From NCBI GenBank assembly GCA_900315435.1, contig OMYY01000013.1:1-64000 (forward strand): 64,000 bases of DNA, written 5' to 3'. Positions within the stretch are counted from its first letter, which is position 1. Every line of letters starts with the position of its first letter. The notes beneath the pieces are model-generated. The model worked only from the letters and a program-made list of their open reading frames with translations. It did not search any database and had not been told where the DNA came from. Positions 25,097-34,001 of this stretch are shown here, one piece after another. The DNA comes from an uncultured Spirochaetaceae bacterium. GTDB taxonomy: Bacteria; Spirochaetota; Spirochaetia; Sphaerochaetales; Sphaerochaetaceae. Made by a program: the position numbers and the translations under genes.

Positions 25097-26848
25097 ATGG
25101 GGCACCAACCTGATTTGCGCCCAGTGCAGGAACCTGAGCGTGTTTTTTCCTATTTTCAGAAAGAATGGCCACTCGTGATTCTGTTCTCGATTGCCGGAAT
25201 CGTTTTCAACCTCGGGCAATCGGTCGTGCTGGTGATGCAGGGAAAACTGATTGACACGGTGGCGGACGGCTCTTCCCTTCCGGTCGTCCTTCGGACTACG
25301 GGAACCCTTATGCTGATGGTCCTTTTCTTCCAAGGATGCCGGTATACGAAACGCTTTGCCATCCGTCACTGGGCCAACCTCACCATCGCCCGGATGCGGC
25401 AGGAGGTCTACGACCATCTGGTCAGCCAGAGCCTGGGCGAACTGGAAAAAGAACAAATCGGAGATTTGATGACCAAGGCCGTCGGCGACGTCGACATTTC
25501 CGTAGAAGGCATCCGCAAGACCACCACCGAGATATTCGATACGGGAGTGCTGATGGCCGGCTATGCCGCCACCCTCTGCATCTCATCCTGGAGCATCACG
25601 GCGATGTGCATCTGGTGGATACCTCTTTCCATGTTCCTCGCCTCACGGCTGAAATCCCTGGTGGCCCTGTCGAGCAGGGCCAGCCGGGAGCAGCAGAGCC
25701 GGGTGACCGGCATGACCTTCGACATGGCCGGCAAGACCGTCCTGCTTCGGACCGCCAGCATGGAAGAACCGGTCCTGGACCACTACCGTCGGGAGTTGGA
25801 AGACTTGCAACGGAAAGCGACGCTCGCCTCCCTTCTGGAAAGCTCGCTCGGTCCGCTCTACCAAGGGGTGGCCAGCATCGGTTTCCTTTTCGTCCTCTTC
25901 TTCGGGGGCAGGATGGTGGTCGATGGAAAGTGGAGCATCGGCTCCTTCAGCAGCTACATCCTGCTCTATGCAGCCTTCACCGTAAAGGCCAGCAAGGCCT
26001 CCAAGCTCTTCAACGCCTGGCAGAAGGCGCAGGTCTCCTTCGGCCGGATCCGGCCCCTGCTCGCGGGACATCCCGAAGAGGACGCAACAATCCACCATCC
26101 GCTTGACCCGGAAAGGAACCTGGTGGTCAGCCACCTTTCCTTCCGTTATCCGCAGGAGGAGAAATGGGTGGTCAGGGATGTCAGCTTCACCGCAAGACCG
26201 GGTGAGGTCATCGGAATCACCGGCCCGGTGGCAAGCGGCAAGTCGACGCTGAACATCGCCCTGGAGGGACTCTACCCCTACGAAGGCTCGGTCAAGCTCG
26301 GGGGCTGGGAACTCAGGGACCTGAGCAATTTCGAACGAGGATCCTTCATCTCCTGGCAAGGACACCAAAGCGAGCTGCTCTCCGCCTCCATCCGCGAGAA
26401 CGTCACCCTTGGGAAGCAGGGAGACATCTCCCAGGTACTTCGTGATGTGGCCTTCGACAAAGACTTGGAAAGGATGCCGGATGGGGAAGCAACGATGGTC
26501 GGTTCCAGCGGGGTGCGGCTCTCCGGAGGACAGGGCCAACGAATCAGCCTGGCCCGGGCGCTGTGGCGTGGTAGCCCGCTGATCTTGCTTGACGACCCCT
26601 TCGGGAGCGTCGACCTGGCCACCGAGCGGCATATCATCCATTCCATCCGTACCCACTACACCCGCTCGATCATCATCCTCGCCAGCCACCGGCTGGCCAT
26701 GTTCCCCGAGACCGACCAGGTAGGATTCCTATCCAAGGACGGACGGCTTTCCATGGGAACCCATCAGAGCCAGATGGAAGACAACCCCCTGTATCGGGAA
26801 ATGTACGAGCTGCAGCAGAGGGAGGAGGAAAGCCATGCAAATCGATAA
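25097..26848 (+). CDS. ABC exporter half-transporter A (degenerate Walker B)
   Basis: 583 residues: six transmembrane helices (about 30-310) and a nucleotide-binding domain. Walker A GPVASGKST, signature LSGGQGQRIS, Walker B LILLDDPFGSVD, H-loop LASHRLAM. The residue after the Walker B Asp is Asp rather than the catalytic Glu, so this ATP site should not hydrolyse. It forms a heterodimer with the next gene, which it overlaps by 14 bases. Drug, lipid or peptide export is possible; the substrate cannot be told. Start at 25097 from the leaderless promoter; the alternative at 25061 lies on the -35. Confidence 0.94.
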   Translation: MGHQPDLRPVQEPERVFSYFQKEWPLVILFSIAGIVFNLGQSVVLVMQGKLIDTVADGSSLPVVLRTTGTLMLMVLFFQGCRYTKRFAIRHWANLTIARMRQEVYDHLVSQSLGELEKEQIGDLMTKAVGDVDISVEGIRKTTTEIFDTGVLMAGYAATLCISSWSITAMCIWWIPLSMFLASRLKSLVALSSRASREQQSRVTGMTFDMAGKTVLLRTASMEEPVLDHYRRELEDLQRKATLASLLESSLGPLYQGVASIGFLFVLFFGGRMVVDGKWSIGSFSSYILLYAAFTVKASKASKLFNAWQKAQVSFGRIRPLLAGHPEEDATIHHPLDPERNLVVSHLSFRYPQEEKWVVRDVSFTARPGEVIGITGPVASGKSTLNIALEGLYPYEGSVKLGGWELRDLSNFERGSFISWQGHQSELLSASIRENVTLGKQGDISQVLRDVAFDKDLERMPDGEATMVGSSGVRLSGGQGQRISLARALWRGSPLILLDDPFGSVDLATERHIIHSIRTHYTRSIIILASHRLAMFPETDQVGFLSKDGRLSMGTHQSQMEDNPLYREMYELQQREEESHANR

Positions 26849-28556
26849 CCCGACCCTGCGCGTGGCATGGAACGTGACCAAGGAACACCCTTGGAGGATA
26901 GCCCTGCTTTTTCTTTTCATCATCCTGGTCATTGCAGGCGCCCTGCTCCCTCCCCAGGTGCTCCGCCTGATCATCGACACCAAACTGGTTCCAAAGACCA
27001 CCGAGGGACTGCTATCCCTCACCCTGCTCTATCTTGGCCTGCTCCTGGCCACCAACCTCTTTGACTTTCTCAAGTCGGCCCTGTTGACCGATTACGGGCA
27101 GCGGCTGGTCTCAGCCCTCCGGGAGGCGATGGCGGAGAAGATGCGCCGACTTCCCCTCGCCTACTACACCAGCCACACTCCGGGTTCGATCACCAGCCAT
27201 TACTCGAGCGACGCCGAACAGGTGAACAGCCTTTTCTCCAGCGGCCTGATCAACCTGCTGATCGACCTTTCGAAAATCATCGGCATCTTCCTCTCGATCG
27301 CCCTTTTCTCCCGGCTCATGGCGCTGGTGACCCTGTTGTTCATGGCGATCATGTTCCTTGTCACCATGCACTTCCGGGGAGCGCTTTTCCGCGTCCAGAA
27401 GGTAAACCTTGCCCAGCTGGGGAAAGTCAACAGCCATATTTCCGAAACATTGGCAAACATCCACACGGTCAAAGCCTTTGCCCGGGAATCCTACATGGAG
27501 GACCTGTACAGCAAGCGGCTACGAGACAACTACGAGACACTGGACCAGGTCAATTTCTACGACTCGCTCTTCCCTACCTTCGTGCAGGTGTTGAAGCACG
27601 GTCTGATTGCCGTCGTGATACTGCTCACCTGCAGTCGGTCCAGGTTGCTTGGCATCACCCTCGGCACCTTGGCTGCCTCGATCGACCTGGTCAGCCACCT
27701 CTTCCAACCCATCGACCTGCTGGGGCAGGAGCTGGAGAAGATCCAGGAAGGCAAGAGCGGACTAGCCAGGATCAACGAGTTTCTTTCCGAGCCGCAAGAG
27801 GCGCCGAAGGACGAGCATCTAGCCTTGCGGGACATCACCCCCGATGGTTCCGCCACCATCACCTTCGACCATCTTTCCTTCCACTACCCGGACTCCCAGG
27901 AACTGGTATTGAAAGATATCGACCTCGCCATCCCCGACAAGGGAAACCTGGCCTTCATCGGCCGTACCGGTGTAGGAAAGACCACGCTGTTCCGGCTGGT
28001 GCTGGGACTAATGCCGCCAAGCGCGGGAAAGGTGACCTACAATGGAGTGGACGTCTTTACCATCCCCAACCGGCTCAAGAGGCATCTGTTCGGCTATGTC
28101 GAGCAAGAGTTCGTCCCGGTGGAAGGCGACCTGTTCGAGCAGGTCAGGCTCTACGACCGGAGCATCAGCGACAGCGACGTGCTTGAAGCCTTGGATTTTG
28201 TCGGGCTTTCCTCCTTGGTAGGCAAGCCGTTTCATGTCTCCGGCCTTTCCCAAGGGCAGAAGCAACTCTTCTCGATCGCCCGCGCGATTGTAGCGAATCC
28301 CCCAGTACTGCTGTTTGACGAAATCACTGCCTCGCTGGACGCGCGCACCGAGGAACATTTGGTGCATGTGCTCTTCAAGGCGGCAAGCGGCCGCACGGTA
28401 CTGGCTATCAGTCACCGTGAAAGCACGATGCGCAGCGCCCGGAATCTCGTCCTGATCCAAGAAGGACGGATTGCCGGCCAAGGAACTCCAGAGAAATTGT
28501 TGGCACGTCTCAAAGGGCTGGAAGCAGAGGAAGGAGCTCCAGAGGATTGTCGATGA
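26835..28556 (+). CDS. ABC exporter half-transporter B (degenerate signature)
   Basis: 573 residues: six transmembrane helices and a nucleotide-binding domain with Walker A GRTGVGKTT, Walker B VLLFDEITASLD with intact catalytic Glu, H-loop AISHRES. Its ABC signature reads LSQGQKQLFS instead of LSGGQ. Together with subunit A this gives one consensus and one degenerate ATP site, the known asymmetry of TM287/288-like heterodimers. GGAGG lies upstream, within the end of gene A. The last 47 bases overlap the convergent HAD gene. Confidence 0.94.
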   Translation: MQIDNPTLRVAWNVTKEHPWRIALLFLFIILVIAGALLPPQVLRLIIDTKLVPKTTEGLLSLTLLYLGLLLATNLFDFLKSALLTDYGQRLVSALREAMAEKMRRLPLAYYTSHTPGSITSHYSSDAEQVNSLFSSGLINLLIDLSKIIGIFLSIALFSRLMALVTLLFMAIMFLVTMHFRGALFRVQKVNLAQLGKVNSHISETLANIHTVKAFARESYMEDLYSKRLRDNYETLDQVNFYDSLFPTFVQVLKHGLIAVVILLTCSRSRLLGITLGTLAASIDLVSHLFQPIDLLGQELEKIQEGKSGLARINEFLSEPQEAPKDEHLALRDITPDGSATITFDHLSFHYPDSQELVLKDIDLAIPDKGNLAFIGRTGVGKTTLFRLVLGLMPPSAGKVTYNGVDVFTIPNRLKRHLFGYVEQEFVPVEGDLFEQVRLYDRSISDSDVLEALDFVGLSSLVGKPFHVSGLSQGQKQLFSIARAIVANPPVLLFDEITASLDARTEEHLVHVLFKAASGRTVLAISHRESTMRSARNLVLIQEGRIAGQGTPEKLLARLKGLEAEEGAPEDCR

Positions 28557-29166
28557 CAGCCGATACCAAAGACCCGGTTGCCGGGCGTGTCGGGAAGCCG
28601 AAACCATAGGCGGCGGCAATAAAAGAGACGCCGACAGCAGCCGCACCGTTCTGGTCGTGCATCGAGTCCCCTACCAACAGGGCGTCGGAAGGGGGAAGAT
28701 GCAGATCCGAGAGAATCAGGGAGAGCACATCGCTCTTGGTACGGCCGCCCTGCTCCGCGTCACCATGCACCACGTCGAAATAGTCCAGCAGTCCGAAGTG
28801 GCCCAGCAGGCTCAGGGATACCGACTCGTTCTTCAACGTCCCTACCGCCAGAAGATAGCCACGGCCATGGAGCGCCGAAAGCACCTGGGGTATGCCGTCA
28901 TAGACCTTTCCCAGAAACTGCCCGCATGCACGATACCTGGCCTGGTAGACCGGATAGGCCTTCCTGATCTGCCCGTCGTTCAGATTGTAGACAATCCGGA
29001 AGCATTCATCCAACGGGGGACCGATAAAGCGGCGCATGCGCTCCATCGGCACATCCGCGTCGATGCCAAGCTGCATGGCGGTGAACCTAGCGGTATCGAA
29101 GATTCCTTCCGAGGTATCCACCAGTGTTCCATCCAGGTCAAAAATGACAAGCCGTTTGTCAGCCAT
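28510..29166 (-). CDS. HAD-superfamily phosphatase, phosphoglycolate phosphatase-like
   Basis: 218 residues. HAD motif [13 protein letters not shown] (nucleophile Asp), motif II Thr in AVGTLKN, motif III Lys in RTKSDVL, motif IV LLVGDSMHD. The helical cap between motifs I and II is the type seen in Gph/PpaX. Substrate unknown. The start at 29166 overlaps the end of the IMPase gene by eight bases, so the two are one operon. Confidence 0.92.
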   Translation of the reverse strand: MADKRLVIFDLDGTLVDTSEGIFDTARFTAMQLGIDADVPMERMRRFIGPPLDECFRIVYNLNDGQIRKAYPVYQARYRACGQFLGKVYDGIPQVLSALHGRGYLLAVGTLKNESVSLSLLGHFGLLDYFDVVHGDAEQGGRTKSDVLSLILSDLHLPPSDALLVGDSMHDQNGAAAVGVSFIAAAYGFGFPTRPATGSLVSAVIDNPLELLPLLPAL

Positions 29167-29944
29167 CGACCTGTCGGTGGATCCAGTCATGGATCAGTCC
29201 GTTGCTGGCGACGACGTCGCAACGAGTATCGGAGAAGCCGCCGGCACAGTCCACCTTGCCACCCGCTTCGCGGAGGATGGCGCAACCGGCTGCGATATCG
29301 TACCAGCCGAGCAACAGCTCGTAGTAGCCGTCCAGGCGTCCTGCGGCGATATAGGCGCACTCCAAAGCTGCGGAACCGAAGGAACGGATATCGGAACAAC
29401 CGTTGAACAGGCGCCGCTCCGCGGCGAAATAGGCGTCGGCGCATTCGTGGTGGCGGTGAGGCGGGACGCATACCATCAAGGCGAATTTCGGGTCGGAAAT
29501 CGTGGAGACATGGATGGGCACCCCGTTGCAGAAGGCTCCCATACCCTCGGCGGCGTAGAAAAGCTCATTTTGGCTCGGGACGTAGACGACACCGACGAGC
29601 GGATGGTACTTCTCGATTTCCCAAGCGATGCTGATGACGAAATCAGGGACACCGCGGAAGAAATTGGTCGTGCCGTCAATCGGGTCAATGACCCAACGTC
29701 CCCTCCCCGGAGCATCAGACTCGCCGCTTTCCTCCCCAAAGAAACTCTCGTCGGGAAATGCCTTGCGGATCATGCCGATGATCAGCTTCTCGTTTTCCTT
29801 GTCGGCGTCCGTGACGAAGTCGTTGGTGTGCTTGGTCGTCACATGAAAGTGCTTGCTCATTTCAGCGGCGATCGCCTGGGAACCTGCCGCGCGGGCAGCG
29901 GCAATCGCCACGTCAAGATGTTGTCTCAGGATTGCTTTGTCCAT
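29159..29944 (-). CDS. Inositol monophosphatase family phosphatase
   Basis: 261 residues, usual length. Lithium-sensitive phosphatase fold with metal-site motifs FFGEESGE, WVIDPIDGTTNF and the C-terminal GWYDIAAGCAILREAGG. May act on inositol phosphate, or on other sugar or nucleotide phosphates such as PAP (CysQ-like). The start at 29944 lies five bases after the stop of the 942-residue gene and is probably reached by reinitiation (AAGGA overlaps the junction). Confidence 0.93.
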   Translation of the reverse strand: MDKAILRQHLDVAIAAARAAGSQAIAAEMSKHFHVTTKHTNDFVTDADKENEKLIIGMIRKAFPDESFFGEESGESDAPGRGRWVIDPIDGTTNFFRGVPDFVISIAWEIEKYHPLVGVVYVPSQNELFYAAEGMGAFCNGVPIHVSTISDPKFALMVCVPPHRHHECADAYFAAERRLFNGCSDIRSFGSAALECAYIAAGRLDGYYELLLGWYDIAAGCAILREAGGKVDCAGGFSDTRCDVVASNGLIHDWIHRQVDG

Positions 29945-29948
29945 ATCC

Positions 29949-32777
29949 TTATTCCTTTTGCTGTTTTCTTCGGGCAATGATGCGCTCACCGATATTGGTG
30001 GCGTATTTCCACTCAAGCTGGGAGTAGTCCGACTGCTTGATTGTCTGGGTGTCCACACCACGGAGTTCCCCTTCCTTGTCGTAGAAGAGGGTGATGCTGT
30101 TCCAGGCATCCTTGCCGTCGACATACATCATCGCTCCAATGTTTTCCTTGCGGTCATATCTGCTCAGTTCATCGTCGCTCCTACTGGCAATCACGAAAGT
30201 CAGCGCATACTTGCTGATGGTGAACATCTTGTCTTTTCCATCCTGGGACTGGGCCATCAGGGCCTTGTCGATCAGGGCACAGGAAGCGTCCAGAAGCTTG
30301 TCGCTTCCCTCTTTGCACATGGTAAAGAACGCACCATCGGTCAATCCTTGCTTCTCAAGGATTTCCCTCAGTCGGGCAGGAATCTGCTTCCCACCCAAAG
30401 CGACATCAATTGGCGATGCACTCACAAGATCCTCCAACAACGGCGCGTCAAGGTTCGAATCCTCATCGTCTGTCTCGGTGGCAACAGGAGTTGTCTCCGG
30501 TTCCGGTTTCTCGACAGGAGCTGGTCCGGACTGCTCCGGCTGAAGCTCCTCCGTCTTCTCGCAGGAAGAAGCAGAAGCTTCGTCGGCAACCTGTGGCTCG
30601 GAAACCGGTTCCGGCGCGGGCTGCGCTTCCTCTTCAGCTTTTTCCTCAGGAACTGGTCCTGACTGGGGCTCCTGTTCTTCCTCGCCGGAAGAAACCGAAG
30701 CATCATCGGCAACCTGTGGCTCGGAAACCGGTTCCGGCGCGGGCTGCGCTTCGGCCGGCGCGGATGCTTGTATCGGTTCTGGATCAGAAACCAGCTTGGA
30801 AGCTTCAGGTGTGGAAACTTCCTGCTGTACAGGAGCATACGAGGGATGGTCATTTCCCTTGGAGATGTCGTTCAGGAGCGAGAACAGCGAGAACTGTGGC
30901 TTGGCTGGTGCGGAAAGCGTCTCCGATTGCACCTCGTTTGCCATTGCATGGGCGACATGCTCCTCGTCTTCCTCTTCGGAAGAGGTTTCTTCCATCGGCA
31001 CGTCAGCCAGGTCGTCATCACTCGTTTCCGAGTCATGGATCATCGACTCAGCCACATCCTCCTCAGCCTCCTCGCTCAAATCCTCGTCCTCTTCCTCGCC
31101 ACCATGGTCCTCGTCCTCAGAGTCAGGTTCTTCGTCGTCCTCTTCGGCCAACGATCGGGCCAACTCGTCCTCTTCCGTCTCCGACTCGTCAGTCTTGACT
31201 TCTTGGACGGCCGACTCATCACCTGCAGGCTCACGGTCCGGCCCATCATTCACAGGCGCTTCGTTTTCGATTGCGCCACTCCTGCCATCACAGGACTCCT
31301 CCTGCTTCTCAGGAAGTTTCTCGCAAGGTTCCGCACTCTGAACCAAGCCAAGCAATGCCTTGCACTGCTTGACGGTCTCGGGTTCCTGGGTGATGCGAAG
31401 GAACTGGCTGGCGGTCATGTAGAGCACCTCGTCCTGCAACTGCAGAGGGTAGTTGCCTACCAGAGTGCCGTCTACGACGATAGCGCGGAGCTTCTGGTTG
31501 CGGACCCAACCCATCCGGGTCAGGCCGTTGGCAATCTCCAGCATGCAACCCCTGCCATCCTCGAACGGGTCGCTTTCGACCGGATTGACCACCACAAGGC
31601 CGATTTGCCTCTCAGGAAAATCAAAGACCGCGTCATAGCCATCCTTGTGCAACTCGAAGCTCATGGAGCCGAAAAGCGAGTGGACGATGGTGACTGGCTG
31701 CAAGAGCCTGTTTTCCTTTTCTGTCGCTTCCCATTCCTCGCTGGAGAGCAATCCCTCGTTGAGGACATGGTCCTTGATGATCTGGTAGCCGTCGTCCAGC
31801 AAGTGGTCGGCGTCAAAACAGAAATACTTGGTCACCCCGCGGACGAAGGGATAATCGGCGGTAGCGCGGGTCTCGAAGGGATACTGGCTGAAATTTCCTT
31901 CCACCGAGGCAAGCGCAAGGGAAAGCGTCTCACAGTCGTGGTTGTCCAGGTTGGTCAGCTTCTGCACATCGTACAGTCCGTATCCGTCACGGCGGGCGAG
32001 CATCGAGTCGATCCTCGCATGCCAGTGCTCGCGGTTGACGATGGCGTCGACACGCTCCTGGTCGTCGGAGAACACCTGGCCAAGCTCCTTCGACTCCTTG
32101 ACTTTGGCAGCCATGTCGCGCTGGTAGTCGTCGGTATCCTTGCGCAAGTCACGAAGTGACTGCATGCAACCAGCTTCCAGCGTGGCGAAGGCCTCGACGA
32201 TGCCATCAAGACCGGCATGGAAGACCTGGTCGACCGCGCTTTGGAACGGGAGCAAGGACATGCGCAGCAGGCGGGCACGGTCGGGAATGGACCGTTCATT
32301 CTGCGGAGGCGGGAAGCAACGGTCGCTGGCAAACATCTGCATCTGCTCGACAATACCGTTTTCCTTGACGCCGCTCTGGACCTTGGCGACCAATACCGCG
32401 TTGTCAACATAACGCTGGGTGCGCTTGACAAGGTCGTCGAAAAGCTGGGCAAGGCGCTTGTAATCCTTGGTATGGATGTCACGTTCGGAGTGGATCGCCT
32501 CGGCGTCGTAGGTCTGCTGGAGCACATAGGCGTTCTGCAGGAAGCGGACGAAGGCGCTTGCCGTGCAGGCCGCCTGCGCATCACCCTCGTTGGTCACGCG
32601 CCAACGATCCCAGCAAGCCAGTTTCATCATCTCCAGCGGAGCATACTGCATAAGAATCGCCCGCATCTGACGGACATCGCTGTCCATGAAGACCATCTGC
32701 TCGCGCATATTGCGCTCAAGCTTGTCGCTGGATATATCACCAACCCGACTCAAATCCCAATTCTGCGTGCTTCTCAC
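29949..32777 (-). CDS. 942-residue protein with long acidic linker, function unknown
   Basis: Three parts. Residues 1-490 are globular and mainly helical, with a coiled-coil tendency around 200-260 (DLRKDTDDYQRDMAAKVKES). Residues about 500-820 are low-complexity: very rich in Glu, Asp, Ser and Pro, with a tandem 41-codon duplication. Residues about 830-942 are a compact C-terminal domain (IPARLREILEKQGL ... SLFYDKEG-like strands). There is no signal peptide or membrane segment. Starts at GTG 32777 with GAGGGAA upstream. I recognise no family. It precedes IMPase and HAD on the same strand; the link is unclear. Confidence 0.85.
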   Translation of the reverse strand: MRSTQNWDLSRVGDISSDKLERNMREQMVFMDSDVRQMRAILMQYAPLEMMKLACWDRWRVTNEGDAQAACTASAFVRFLQNAYVLQQTYDAEAIHSERDIHTKDYKRLAQLFDDLVKRTQRYVDNAVLVAKVQSGVKENGIVEQMQMFASDRCFPPPQNERSIPDRARLLRMSLLPFQSAVDQVFHAGLDGIVEAFATLEAGCMQSLRDLRKDTDDYQRDMAAKVKESKELGQVFSDDQERVDAIVNREHWHARIDSMLARRDGYGLYDVQKLTNLDNHDCETLSLALASVEGNFSQYPFETRATADYPFVRGVTKYFCFDADHLLDDGYQIIKDHVLNEGLLSSEEWEATEKENRLLQPVTIVHSLFGSMSFELHKDGYDAVFDFPERQIGLVVVNPVESDPFEDGRGCMLEIANGLTRMGWVRNQKLRAIVVDGTLVGNYPLQLQDEVLYMTASQFLRITQEPETVKQCKALLGLVQSAEPCEKLPEKQEESCDGRSGAIENEAPVNDGPDREPAGDESAVQEVKTDESETEEDELARSLAEEDDEEPDSEDEDHGGEEEDEDLSEEAEEDVAESMIHDSETSDDDLADVPMEETSSEEEDEEHVAHAMANEVQSETLSAPAKPQFSLFSLLNDISKGNDHPSYAPVQQEVSTPEASKLVSDPEPIQASAPAEAQPAPEPVSEPQVADDASVSSGEEEQEPQSGPVPEEKAEEEAQPAPEPVSEPQVADEASASSCEKTEELQPEQSGPAPVEKPEPETTPVATETDDEDSNLDAPLLEDLVSASPIDVALGGKQIPARLREILEKQGLTDGAFFTMCKEGSDKLLDASCALIDKALMAQSQDGKDKMFTISKYALTFVIASRSDDELSRYDRKENIGAMMYVDGKDAWNSITLFYDKEGELRGVDTQTIKQSDYSQLEWKYATNIGERIIARRKQQKE
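30583..30752. repeat. Tandem duplication inside the acidic linker
   Basis: A 47-base identical block at 30583-30629 recurs at 30706-30752, offset 123 bases, so 41 codons in frame. Flanking bases are similar but diverged. It encodes the motif EAQPAPEPVSEPQVAD twice. Confidence 0.95.
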
Positions 32778-32816
32778 CGTATTCCCTCTGTCTGGTATCG
32801 TAGCAGAAATGCCAAG

Positions 32817-33959
32817 TCATGTGGTAGAGAAACGCCGTCGAAAAACGCAGAAGAGCACGGCGCTGGCCAAGGCAACCGCACCACAGGAAAGGAACATCGC
32901 CCGATATCCATAGAAATCAACCAAAAAGCCGCAAAAAAGGTTACCCACCATAGTCATCAATCCGGTACCTATCGACTGCATGAAGCCCATTCCCTTGGCC
33001 TGGTCGTTCGGACTGACCAGCTGGCGTACAAACAGGACGATTGCCGGTTGGAAGAAGCCGAAGCAGAAAGAATGGGTGCACTGGGCGAGCGCCACCCCGA
33101 GCACCGAGGGAACCATGGCATACAGCAGCATGCGCAAGACCACGGCAAGCGAGGAGATGACCATGCAGGCAAGCGGGGAAAGGATGTGCTGGTTGATCAG
33201 TCTTCCGGCAAGCAGCATGGCGGCAAACTCGCTCATCGTCGCACACGCGTACATCAGCATGATCCGGTCGTCACCGAGCACGTCGACCATGTACAGGGGC
33301 ATGTACTGCACTCCCGCCATGGCGAGCCTGCCCATGGCAACCAGTACCAGGCAAAGGACGAAGGACCGGTCGCACCACCTGCTTTCCTTCCCCTGCGCTG
33401 CCGGCCGCACAGCTGGCACCATAGCCTGACCGTGATGGGGGAAAAAGCAAAGCACGAGATAGGGAGTCGAGGAAACCAGGATCAGGCGAAGAATCGAATG
33501 GTTGTCCGAAACATCAGGCAGATGGACCAATTCGTAGAGGAGGCTGAAAAAGGTCGCGCCCAGCGTGCCCATGGCCCGCATGCGCGAATACCGGTCGACG
33601 TCACCTTGGGCGACATCCATGCCAAGCGCGTCCTGGAGCGACACCTGGCTCTTGTTGCAGAAACCCACCACGCCACAGGCGGCCAAAGGAACGGCATACA
33701 GCGGCAAATGGACAATCAGCAAGACGGAAACACCAAGGGCCACCATCAAGCCGCCCAGCACCTGGCGCATATGCCCATGCCGGTCGACAAAGGCGCCGGT
33801 GAGCACCGGACCGACCATGCCGAGCAATTCCATCAACGCCATGCCGAGTCCGATCATGGCATAGGAATAGTGCAGATTCTTCAACAACACCTGCATGTAG
33901 AGGCTGACCACCACGAAACATGCCTGGGAGAAGAAAAAAAGAGCCGACACTGTCATCAT
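32817..33959 (-). CDS. Major facilitator superfamily transporter
   Basis: 380 residues with twelve predicted membrane helices. The loop after TM2 reads GAFVDRHGHMRQVLGG, a form of the MFS motif G-x-x-x-D-R-x-G-x-R. Substrate unknown; sugar or drug export is possible. I start it at the ATG at 33959: the TTG at 33980 would include TATACT (33972-33967) in the coding region, and that hexamer looks like the -10 of a leaderless promoter, although the -35 is weak. It lies downstream of DUF763 on the same strand. Confidence 0.88.
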   Translation of the reverse strand: MMTVSALFFFSQACFVVVSLYMQVLLKNLHYSYAMIGLGMALMELLGMVGPVLTGAFVDRHGHMRQVLGGLMVALGVSVLLIVHLPLYAVPLAACGVVGFCNKSQVSLQDALGMDVAQGDVDRYSRMRAMGTLGATFFSLLYELVHLPDVSDNHSILRLILVSSTPYLVLCFFPHHGQAMVPAVRPAAQGKESRWCDRSFVLCLVLVAMGRLAMAGVQYMPLYMVDVLGDDRIMLMYACATMSEFAAMLLAGRLINQHILSPLACMVISSLAVVLRMLLYAMVPSVLGVALAQCTHSFCFGFFQPAIVLFVRQLVSPNDQAKGMGFMQSIGTGLMTMVGNLFCGFLVDFYGYRAMFLSCGAVALASAVLFCVFRRRFSTT

Positions 33960-34001
33960 GACGGCCAGTATACGCTTCAACCCGGGAAATAGCCACTCTC
34001 C

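Noticed and set aside
30583-30752. Repeats as a CRISPR array
   Set aside because: Only two copies, in frame within a coding linker; spacing is a multiple of three.
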